Shown here: in pieces, positions 57,535 to 64,000 of the stretch
Layout: each line of letters starts with the position of its first letter
Position numbering within the stretch: position 1 is the stretch's first letter
Assembly (NCBI RefSeq): GCF_009827395.1
Contig: NZ_WTYX01000001.1
Location: forward strand, 336,001-400,000
Direction of reading: 5' to 3'
Source: Pontixanthobacter aquaemixtae
GTDB lineage: Bacteria; Pseudomonadota; Alphaproteobacteria; Sphingomonadales; Sphingomonadaceae
Length of the DNA stretch: 64,000 bases
Program-made: the position numbers and the translations under genes
The notes under the pieces: generated by a model
What the model saw: the letters and a program-made list of their open reading frames with translations, nothing else
Databases searched by the model: none
Told to the model about the DNA's origin: nothing

Positions 57535-58668
57535 ATGGCGATTGAGCATATCCATCACCTGACAGAGGCAGACCATTGCCAGACGCTGGTCCTGAAAATC
57601 GGATCGGCGCTGTTGGTCGATGGCGATGGCCATCCGCGCAAGGATTGGCTCGATGCGCTGGTTCGTGAAATTGCCGGTTTGCGGGCGGGCGGTCAGAAAG
57701 TGATTGTTGTCAGTTCTGGGGCGATCGCGCTGGGTGCGGCGCGGCTCGACTTACCAAAAGGAGGGCGCGCCAGTCTGGCCGATGCGCAGGCGGCGGCATC
57801 TGTGGGGCAGATTGCATTGGCAGGGCTTTGGTCGGGCCTGCTGGAAGAACATGGCGTGCAAGCGGCGCAAATGCTGGTGACGCTGGACGATCTGGAAGAC
57901 CGCCGCCGCTATCTCAATGCCTCATCCACGTTGTCACGCCTACTGGATGCGGGCGTGGTGCCCGTCGTGAACGAGAATGACAGCGTTGCGACCGAGGAAA
58001 TCCGCTTTGGTGACAATGACCGGTTGGCCGCCCGGGTAGGGCAGGCGGCTGGCGTGGACGCGGTGCTGCTGTTGTCTGATGTCGATGGATTATACGATGG
58101 CGATCCGAAGGATTCTGGCGCAAAGCTGATTGAGCGGGTCGAAGGCGTAACGCCGGAGATTATCGCAATGGCGAGCGACAATTCGTCTTCCGGAATGGGG
58201 TCCGGCGGGATGCTGGCCAAATTGCAGGCCGCGCGGATTGCAGAGCGTGCCGGAATTACGCTGGCGATCCTCAACGGCACCGGCAATGCACCAATCGCGC
58301 GTGCTGTCAAAGAAGGTCGCGGAACGCTGTTCATGCCCCGGCGAAGCGACACTGCGCGCAAGGCGTGGCTTGGCGGCCGGATCGCGCCCGAAGGCGTGTT
58401 GACGGTCGATGCCGGATGCGCAGAGGCGCTGGGCAATGGCGCAAGCCTGCTCGCACCTGGACTGATCGAGGTTGAAGGCGCATTTGATCGCGGCGCGTTG
58501 GTGAGCATTCACGGCCCCAAGGGCGAGCGCATGGGGCAGGGGCTGGTCGAATATTCGGCCGATGAATGCCGCGCGATACTGGGCCTGCGCGAAGGCGATC
58601 AGGCGGCGAAACTAGGCTACACCCCGCGTGCCGCAGTCGTGCATCGCGATCATATGGTGCAGCTATGA
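57535..58668 (+). CDS. proB: Glutamate 5-kinase with PUA domain
   Basis: The 377-residue product phosphorylates glutamate in the first step of proline synthesis. The kinase domain (about 15-265) contains VLKIGSALLVDGDG, VSSGAIALGAARL, VVNENDSVATEEIRFGDND and GSGGMLAKLQAARIA. A PUA domain forms the C-terminal third (about 285-377). It overlaps the following gene by 4 nt. Confidence 0.95.
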   Translation: MAIEHIHHLTEADHCQTLVLKIGSALLVDGDGHPRKDWLDALVREIAGLRAGGQKVIVVSSGAIALGAARLDLPKGGRASLADAQAAASVGQIALAGLWSGLLEEHGVQAAQMLVTLDDLEDRRRYLNASSTLSRLLDAGVVPVVNENDSVATEEIRFGDNDRLAARVGQAAGVDAVLLLSDVDGLYDGDPKDSGAKLIERVEGVTPEIIAMASDNSSSGMGSGGMLAKLQAARIAERAGITLAILNGTGNAPIARAVKEGRGTLFMPRRSDTARKAWLGGRIAPEGVLTVDAGCAEALGNGASLLAPGLIEVEGAFDRGALVSIHGPKGERMGQGLVEYSADECRAILGLREGDQAAKLGYTPRAAVVHRDHMVQL

Positions 58669-59573
58669 CCATCGCGATCACCGGGGGAACAGGCTTTGTT
58701 GGGCAAGCGGTGCTCGATGCGGCCAAGCAGCAAGGCGTCAAGGTCAGAGCCTTGGCGCGCAAAGTACCCGATGACCGGCCTGAAGTGGAGTGGGTGCAGG
58801 GTGATTTGGCCAATCAGGCTGCGCTCGAGCAATTGGCCGCGGGCGCCGGGGCGATGATCCATATTGCAGGCCTGACCAACACACCCGATCCGGGGGAATT
58901 CGAAGAAGCCAATGTCGCGGGCACGCAGGCAGTGATTGACGCGTGCAAGGCGGGACAAGTGAAGCGGTTGATCTTCGTGTCCTCGCTTTCGGCGCGCAAG
59001 CCGGAATTGTCGCGCTATGGTGCGTCAAAACTAGCGGCTGAAAAGCTCGTCGAGGCGAGCGGAGCCGACTGGACCATCGTAAGGCCGCCCGCCGTTTATG
59101 GCCCGCGCGACAATGACATGTTCGAACTGTTCAACAGCGCGCGGTTTGGCGTGGTTCCGTTGCCGCCGGGCGGTGCAACCTCGTTGATTCACGTCGATGA
59201 TCTGGCCGAATTGTTGCTGGCATTGGTGCCATCGTCACCCAAGATCCGGCGCAAGTTGTTTGAGCCCCATGATGGCCGCGTCGGCGGCTGGTCACACAAG
59301 GAAATGGGCAAGGCGATTGGTGAGGCCATGGGACGGCGTGTGTTTGCGCCGCATTTGCCCAAATTCGTGCTGTCCAGCGCGGCAAAAGCAGACCGGTTGC
59401 TTCGCCGCGACAAGGCAAAGCTCACCGCCGACCGAGTCGGCTATATGTGCCATCCCAACTGGGTTGCGCGTACGGACCGCGCCGTGCCTAAGGATCTGTG
59501 GAAGCCGAAAATTCCCTCTCGCGAGGGGTTGAACGAAACTGCCCAATGGTACCGCGCGCAGGGTTGGTTCTAG
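58665..59573 (+). CDS. NAD(P)-dependent epimerase/dehydratase-like protein
   Basis: The 302-residue extended-SDR protein has the cofactor motif ITGGTGFVGQAVLDAA (residues 4-19) and the active-site pair Tyr/Lys in RYGASKLAAEKLV. It resembles the complex I NDUFA9-like and UDP-sugar epimerase-like groups; the substrate is unknown. It is coupled to proB by an ATGA overlap. Its stop overlaps the stop of the convergent cysH by 4 nt. Confidence 0.82.
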   Translation: MTIAITGGTGFVGQAVLDAAKQQGVKVRALARKVPDDRPEVEWVQGDLANQAALEQLAAGAGAMIHIAGLTNTPDPGEFEEANVAGTQAVIDACKAGQVKRLIFVSSLSARKPELSRYGASKLAAEKLVEASGADWTIVRPPAVYGPRDNDMFELFNSARFGVVPLPPGGATSLIHVDDLAELLLALVPSSPKIRRKLFEPHDGRVGGWSHKEMGKAIGEAMGRRVFAPHLPKFVLSSAAKADRLLRRDKAKLTADRVGYMCHPNWVARTDRAVPKDLWKPKIPSREGLNETAQWYRAQGWF

Positions 59574-60355
59574 AACGCCGGATCGTAACCGGGCGGCAAT
59601 TCGCCTTCATCGGTAAGCGGCGTGTGGATGCCGCATTCGGTTTTGTCCCAGCCTTTCCAGCGGCCCGATCGCGGGTCATCGCCGGGTGCAACCTTATGCG
59701 TGCAGGGGCTGCAACCAATCGATGGATAACCCTGCGCCACCAAGGGATGGCGCGGCAGATCATGCGCTTCGAAATAGGCTTCGATATCCTCTGCCGTCCA
59801 ATCGATCAGCGGGTTGATCTTGAGACGACCTGCAGAGTCTGACGTATCCACTTCAAAACGGGGCAGATTGGCTCTGCTGGCATTCTGGAAGGCTTTGCGC
59901 CCGGTTAGCGTGGCATCATAGTCTGCCAGTGCATTGGCGAGCGGAATAACCTTGCGGATTTCGCAGCATCCGTCGGGATCATAGGACCAGCGCAGGCCTG
60001 TTTCGTCCTTTGCAGCCAGCGTTTGCTGATCGGGCGTAAGATTGCGCAATCCGGTAAGGCCAAGCTTCGAAACAACCTCATCGCGATAAGTCAGGGTTTC
60101 GCGAAAATGCTTGCCCGTATCAAGAAACAGAACCGGAAGATCGGGCGCGACTTCGCTGATAAGGTGCAGCAAAACAGCGCTTTCCGCGCCGAAACTCGAC
60201 ACGGTGGCAAGCTCTCCGACTAATCCTTCTTCGATCAGTTCGCGCAGCATGTCCGTGGTATCGTGATCTTTGAAACGCGCGTTCAATCGTACCGCATCTT
60301 CTTGAGAGAAGCGCGGGCCTGTATCAATGCGATCGATGGCGCGCATATCATTCAT
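59570..60355 (-). CDS. cysH: Adenylyl-sulfate (APS/PAPS) reductase CysH
   Basis: The 261-residue product reduces activated sulfate to sulfite. The nucleotide loop is SSFGAESAVLLHL. The paired Cys motifs CCEIRK and CSPC bind a [4Fe-4S] cluster and mark the APS-using bacterial type. The catalytic Cys is in the C-terminal ECGIH. ATG 60355 overlaps the DUF934 gene by 8 nt; the longer upstream frame lies inside that gene. It is the last gene of the operon. Confidence 0.93.
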   Translation of the reverse strand: MNDMRAIDRIDTGPRFSQEDAVRLNARFKDHDTTDMLRELIEEGLVGELATVSSFGAESAVLLHLISEVAPDLPVLFLDTGKHFRETLTYRDEVVSKLGLTGLRNLTPDQQTLAAKDETGLRWSYDPDGCCEIRKVIPLANALADYDATLTGRKAFQNASRANLPRFEVDTSDSAGRLKINPLIDWTAEDIEAYFEAHDLPRHPLVAQGYPSIGCSPCTHKVAPGDDPRSGRWKGWDKTECGIHTPLTDEGELPPGYDPAF

Positions 60356-60824
60356 TGCGGCCAGCACCGTGACGTAAATCCCAAATGGGTGTGCGCCCGT
60401 CAGTGGTCGCTTGATAGACTTCGGGCCAGGTTTCGAGCGCGGCCTGGGCGTCGGCCTCATTCATCGGGGTGTCGGGCTGGAAAGCGTCAAACCCGCAGCG
60501 GCGCATATTGTTGAGCTGATCAACCAGCACATCGCCCACTGCGCGGATTTCGCCCGTATAACCCGCTTCGCGCAGGATGCGGGCTGCAGAATATCCGCGT
60601 CCATCGCCGAAGACGGGGAAGTTCACTTCCACCAAGGCAATCCGGTCCAGAAGCGGCAGCAATTCACGCGCGTCGTCGCCCGGTTCGATGCGGACGGCAG
60701 AGGAATTCGATTGCTCAAGGAAAGAATCGACCGTGACGCTGGCGTGATCAACCGTTTCATCATCGCGGAAACGGAATTGCACGCCGTCTGGGCTGGAGCC
60801 GAGATCGGTTTGGGGATCAGTCAT
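60348..60824 (-). CDS. DUF934 domain protein of sulfur assimilation
   Basis: The 158-residue product is of the DUF934 family, regularly found beside cysI/cysH. Its conserved core is LDRIALVEVNFPVFGDGRGYSAARILRE and DVLVDQLNNMRRCGFDAF. The biochemical role is unknown; a helper in sulfite or nitrite reduction is inferred from context. It overlaps the sulfite reductase gene and cysH by 8 nt each. Confidence 0.87.
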   Translation of the reverse strand: MTDPQTDLGSSPDGVQFRFRDDETVDHASVTVDSFLEQSNSSAVRIEPGDDARELLPLLDRIALVEVNFPVFGDGRGYSAARILREAGYTGEIRAVGDVLVDQLNNMRRCGFDAFQPDTPMNEADAQAALETWPEVYQATTDGRTPIWDLRHGAGRNE

Positions 60825-62445
60825 AAAGCGCCTCCTTGAACGGAGCCATACCGATGCGGTTATAGGTATCGAGGAAACGTTCCCCGTCCTCCCGCTGGGC
60901 CAGATAGACGTCGGTCACGGTGTCGACCGCATCGATTACCCCGGCCTCGTCAAAACCACGCCCGGTAATCTTGCCGAGGGAGGTATCCTCTGCCTCGCTT
61001 CCGCCGAGCGAGAGCTGGTAATTCTCGACGCCCTTCTTATCGACGCCCAGGATGCCGATATGGCCCGCATGGTGGTGACCGCAGGCGTTGATGCATCCGG
61101 AGATTTTGAGCTTGAGTTCGCCGAGCTTGTCCTGCTTGCCATTCGCCGCAAAGCGCTCGGATATCTTCTGCGCGAGCGGGATAGAGCGGGCATTGGCGAG
61201 GCTGCAATAATCGAGGCCGGGGCAGGCAATAATGTCACCGATCTGGTCGAGATTAGGCGTGCCCAGACCTGCCGCCTCGAGCTTGGTCCAAAGCGTGTGC
61301 AGATCCGCGATCTTCACATGTGGCAGGACGACATTCTGCGTATGCATCACACGGCATTCGTCGAAGCTGTAGAGCTTGGCGAGTTCCGCCATCAAATGCA
61401 TTTGCTCGGCGGTCGCATCACCCGGTATTCCGCCAACAGGCTTCAGGCTGATCACCGCGCTGACATAGGAATCATGCTTGTGCCGGTGCGTGTTGCGATC
61501 AACCCACAGCGCGAAATCGGGATCGCTGCGGTCTACCGTTTTTGGGCCGTCTTCGAATGCCGGATCGGCGAAGTAAGGCTTGATCCGCTCCAACTCGGCA
61601 ATTGGCGGCTCAATACCTTGCTCCAGCAGATGCGCGAATTCTTCTTCGACCTGGCGGGTGTATTCCTCTGCGCCCAATTCATGAACCAGGATCTTGATCC
61701 GCGCTTTGTATTTATTGTCGCGCCGGCCGTAGCGATTGTAGACGCGCAGGCAGGCTTCGGCATAGGTAATCAGCTGATCGAGTGGCACGAAGTCGCGGAT
61801 ATTCGGCGCGATCATCGGGGTACGCCCCATGCCGCCGCCGACATAGAAGCTCGCGCCAATTTCGCCGTCGCGTTCAACGATCTGGATACCGATATCGTGC
61901 AGACGCATCGCCGCACGGTCGGTGTCGCTGGCGATCACCGCAATCTTAAATTTGCGCGGCAGATACATGAATTCGGGATGGAAGCTCGACCACTGCCTTA
62001 GCAGCTCGGCATAAGGCCTTGGATCGACAACCTCATCCTGCGCAGCACCAGCGAAATGGTCCGAAGAGATGTTGCGGATGCAGTTTCCGCTGGTCTGGAT
62101 CGCATGCATTTCGACCTTGGCCAGATCGGCCAGAATATCGCCTGCATCTTCCAGCTTGATCCAATTGTACTGGATATTTTGCCGCGTGGTGAAGTGGCCA
62201 TAGCCGCGGTCATACTTGTCCGCGATATCAGCCAGCACGTGCATTTGCGTGCTATTGAGTGTCCCATAAGGAATGGCGACGCGCAGCATGTAGGCGTGGA
62301 GCTGCAGATAGAGCCCGTTCATCAAGCGCAGCGGCTTGAACTGGTCTTCGCTCAGTTTGCCTTCGAGACGGCGCTGAGCCTGATCGCGAAATTCGGCAAC
62401 GCGGGCATCGACCATAGCTTGGTCGTATTGGTCGTACTGGTACAT
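60817..62445 (-). CDS. cysI: Nitrite/sulfite reductase hemoprotein
   Basis: The 542-residue product reduces sulfite to sulfide with siroheme and [4Fe-4S]. The four cluster ligands fit C-x5-C (ACPGLDYCSLANARS) and C-x3-C (GCINACGHHHAGHIG). Two pseudo-symmetric halves are visible, with siroheme-binding Arg-rich stretches near FTTRQNIQYNWIKL and TQNVVLPHVKI. No CysJ flavoprotein is next to it, so ferredoxin or another donor is likely. Confidence 0.92.
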   Translation of the reverse strand: MYQYDQYDQAMVDARVAEFRDQAQRRLEGKLSEDQFKPLRLMNGLYLQLHAYMLRVAIPYGTLNSTQMHVLADIADKYDRGYGHFTTRQNIQYNWIKLEDAGDILADLAKVEMHAIQTSGNCIRNISSDHFAGAAQDEVVDPRPYAELLRQWSSFHPEFMYLPRKFKIAVIASDTDRAAMRLHDIGIQIVERDGEIGASFYVGGGMGRTPMIAPNIRDFVPLDQLITYAEACLRVYNRYGRRDNKYKARIKILVHELGAEEYTRQVEEEFAHLLEQGIEPPIAELERIKPYFADPAFEDGPKTVDRSDPDFALWVDRNTHRHKHDSYVSAVISLKPVGGIPGDATAEQMHLMAELAKLYSFDECRVMHTQNVVLPHVKIADLHTLWTKLEAAGLGTPNLDQIGDIIACPGLDYCSLANARSIPLAQKISERFAANGKQDKLGELKLKISGCINACGHHHAGHIGILGVDKKGVENYQLSLGGSEAEDTSLGKITGRGFDEAGVIDAVDTVTDVYLAQREDGERFLDTYNRIGMAPFKEALYD

Positions 62446-62446
62446 C

Positions 62447-62743
62447 TTAAATCACCCACTCGCCGATATCGGGATCGGCTGGTTTGAGAGTCAGATCGGG
62501 GCGGACGGTCGGGCCAAGCGCGCGCACGCGGTCCTTGATATGCGCGGGGCGCACACCGTTTTCGTCTTTGGTCGCCTCGATCGAATAGGGCACATTGACG
62601 CGGCGGGCTGCTTCCTCGCGCGCCATAATTGCACCCGCTTGATCGCCCACATCAACGGCGTTTTCGACATGGAGCGACCAGCTGACACCGTCCCACCAAA
62701 CAACCGCGCCGGTCTTCAAATCATTGCCTGTCAGAATAATCAT
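62447..62743 (-). CDS. DUF2849 domain protein
   Basis: The 98-residue product begins ILTGNDLKTGAVVWWDGVSWS, the DUF2849 signature; this family is tied to sulfite reductase operons. Function is unknown. Its ATG lies within the cobA stop (ATGA), and its stop is 2 nt before the sulfite reductase start, so it is coupled to both. Confidence 0.87.
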   Translation of the reverse strand: MIILTGNDLKTGAVVWWDGVSWSLHVENAVDVGDQAGAIMAREEAARRVNVPYSIEATKDENGVRPAHIKDRVRALGPTVRPDLTLKPADPDIGEWVI

Positions 62744-63552
62744 TCTTCTACTCCGTCAACCCAGCGGAAGCTGGGATCGCGAACGAGCTCGCGGACGATT
62801 TCGGACCGATCCCAGCCTGCGCTGGGATGACGCGACAGGCGCGCTGTTACTTCGCCAATCACGATTAAGGCGGGGCTGACCACCTGCTCACGCTCCACAA
62901 GATCGGGCAGAGCGGCAAGCGGCCCGCGCAGCACGCGCATTTCAGCACGAGCGGCGTTCTCTATGATTGCCACGGGCATATCGGGGGTCAGCCCGTCCTC
63001 GATCAGCTTTTCGGCGATCTGCGGTGCGGTTTTGACGCCCATATAGATTACCAACGTACGATTTGGTCCGGCGAGGCCAGCCCAGTTCTGGTCCTTCAGG
63101 CCTTTGCATTGGCCCGCAACGAAGCTGACAACGCTCGCGCTGTCGCGGTGCGTAAGCGCAATCTGCGCAGCGGCCGCCGCGCCATTGGCAGCGCTGATGC
63201 CGGGCACCACTTCGACCGGAACGCCCGCTGCCTGGCAATCTTCCATCTCTTCGCCGCCACGCCCGAAAATGAAAGGATCGCCGCCTTTCAGGCGCACCAC
63301 GTCGTTTCCGGCGCGCGCTTCGCGGATAAGAAGCGCGTTGATCTGGTCTTGCGGCAAAGTGTGCTTTGACCGCTTCTTGGCGACCGAAACCAGCTTCGCA
63401 TCGGGCCGTGCCATTGCAATGATTGCCGGATCGACCAGACCGTCATGCACGATCAAGGTGGCCGATTGCAGCAACCGCGCAGAGCGCAGCGTCAGCAGCT
63501 CCGGATCGCCGGGTCCCGCGCCGACGAGATACACTGTACCGATATTTTCCAT
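62740..63552 (-). CDS. cobA: Uroporphyrinogen-III C-methyltransferase (siroheme synthesis)
   Basis: The 270-residue product methylates uroporphyrinogen III to precorrin-2, supplying siroheme for the sulfite reductase of the same operon. SAM-binding motifs are VYLVGAGPGDPELLTLRSA, VVRLKGGDPFIFGRGGEE and EVVPGISAANGAAA. The C-terminal tail (about the last 28 residues) is encoded by a palindromic repeat (62755-62832) and is not expected in the family. ATG 63552 gives the normal N terminus; a start at 63582 would add ten residues. Confidence 0.92.
   Translation of the reverse strand: MENIGTVYLVGAGPGDPELLTLRSARLLQSATLIVHDGLVDPAIIAMARPDAKLVSVAKKRSKHTLPQDQINALLIREARAGNDVVRLKGGDPFIFGRGGEEMEDCQAAGVPVEVVPGISAANGAAAAAQIALTHRDSASVVSFVAGQCKGLKDQNWAGLAGPNRTLVIYMGVKTAPQIAEKLIEDGLTPDMPVAIIENAARAEMRVLRGPLAALPDLVEREQVVSPALIVIGEVTARLSRHPSAGWDRSEIVRELVRDPSFRWVDGVEE
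62755..62832. repeat. Palindromic repeat inside the 3' end of cobA
   Basis: The arms 62755-62779 and 62807-62832 form an imperfect inverted repeat with core CCCAGC-ggaa-GCTGGGATCG, the same family as the perfect element at 25157-25246. It is translated in frame as the CobA tail (RHPSAGWDRS ... RDPSFRWVDG). Confidence 0.85.
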
Positions 63553-63681
63553 GCGTCCGAAATGGACCCGGGGGCGATCCATCGCCAGCTAGAATGCTTG
63601 TCAGAGCAGGAAGGAAAGTTGTTGAAAGCGGATGTAACCAATGTGGAAGCGGAACTTTCGCGTGTCAGGCAGGCGGATAAA

Positions 63682-64000
63682 TCACAATTTCTTCGGTTTG
63701 TCCTCGACCCGTTGGGCAATCGCCGCAACCAGTTGCTCCATCTGTTCGCTGCTGCGAATGTTGAGATCGCGTTGCGGGAATGGAATTTCGATTTCGCTTT
63801 CCTGAAACAGATCCCAAAGCCGCTTTAGCACTTCTGATTTAATGTTGCCGATCCCGCCTTCAGGATCAGTAATCCAGACCTGGATCACAAAATCGACAGA
63901 GCTATCTCCGTAACCGTCCAGCCAGCAAGTCGGCGGGGGCGACTTGAGCACCCGGTCGCTGTCTTTGGCAGCTTGCAGCATCAGTTTTTCGGCCAGCTTG
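63682..64000 (-). CDS. MscS-family mechanosensitive channel, C-terminal part
   Basis: Only the last 105 codons or so are in the window; the gene runs off the right edge. The visible part contains KSPPPTCWLDGYGDSSVDFV and QVWITDPEGGIGNIKSEVL, the pattern of the MscS cytoplasmic C-terminal domain, followed by a charged tail ending RVEDKPKKL. MscS channels open on hypo-osmotic shock. The pore segment is not seen, so the subfamily is unknown. Confidence 0.75.
   Translation of the reverse strand, partial: KLAEKLMLQAAKDSDRVLKSPPPTCWLDGYGDSSVDFVIQVWITDPEGGIGNIKSEVLKRLWDLFQESEIEIPFPQRDLNIRSSEQMEQLVAAIAQRVEDKPKKL

Overview
The window looks like chromosomal DNA of an alphaproteobacterium of the order Sphingomonadales, probably Erythrobacteraceae. 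This is inferred from the moderately high GC content, the gene order (tatBC, tamAB, glnBA, a complete dcw cluster, obgE-proB) and the sequence style of the proteins. No rRNA, tRNA, insertion sequence or CRISPR array was recognised.

Layout. 1-13 kb: the end of tatB, tatC, a small exported protein, an exported amidohydrolase, a 3-hydroxyisobutyrate-dehydrogenase-like enzyme, threonine ammonia-lyase, the N-end-rule transferase bpt, and the outer-membrane assembly pair tamA-tamB. 13.1-15.4 kb: an accessory patch on the minus strand with a GH24 endolysin, a holin-like membrane protein and an orphan membrane protein. 15.7-25 kb: glnA-glnB, argC, an SH3 protein, a leucyl-aminopeptidase-family protein, map, ccmAB, a pterin dehydratase, an exported cysteine-rich protein and an SDR enzyme. 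25.2-29 kb: an S9 peptidase divergent from a tandem array of four short peptide genes, followed by an alkA-type DNA glycosylase. 29-31.7 kb: a ferredoxin, a cysteine synthase and a two-gene membrane/GldG-like unit. 31.7-50.8 kb: the uninterrupted division and cell-wall cluster mraZ-rsmH-ftsL-ftsI-murE-murF-mraY-murD-ftsW-murG-murC-murB-ddl-ftsQ-ftsA-ftsZ. Most of its genes overlap by 4 nt or less, so translation is probably coupled. 50.9-59.6 kb: a TPR/SPOR protein, a YbjN-like protein, proC, a Bax-inhibitor-like protein, a polyproline lipoprotein, obgE, proB and an NAD-dependent epimerase-like protein. 59.6-63.6 kb: a minus-strand sulfate assimilation operon (cobA, DUF2849, sulfite reductase, DUF934, cysH). 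The window ends in an MscS-family channel gene.

The least ordinary region is 27.35-28.38 kb. Four paralogous peptides of 46-57 aa each have a shared leader (W-x-K-P-x-V ... T-R-G-G in the best copies) and a variable 16-17 residue C-terminal segment. In all four, a Glu lies exactly nine residues from the second Gly of the GG pair, and the tail is aromatic and ends in Ser. This is the pattern of a RiPP precursor family, most like lasso-peptide precursors, but no maturation enzymes are in the window. The spacers between copies carry decayed duplicates of the 3' end of the neighbouring DNA glycosylase gene, which shows how the array grew.

Regulatory signals seen directly are 10-bp-phased MraZ-type boxes upstream of mraZ, three GANTC (CcrM/GcrA-type) sites within 24 bp upstream of ftsZ, a sigma-54-like promoter before glnB, several intrinsic terminators, and three palindromic repeats, one of which is embedded in the 3' end of cobA.
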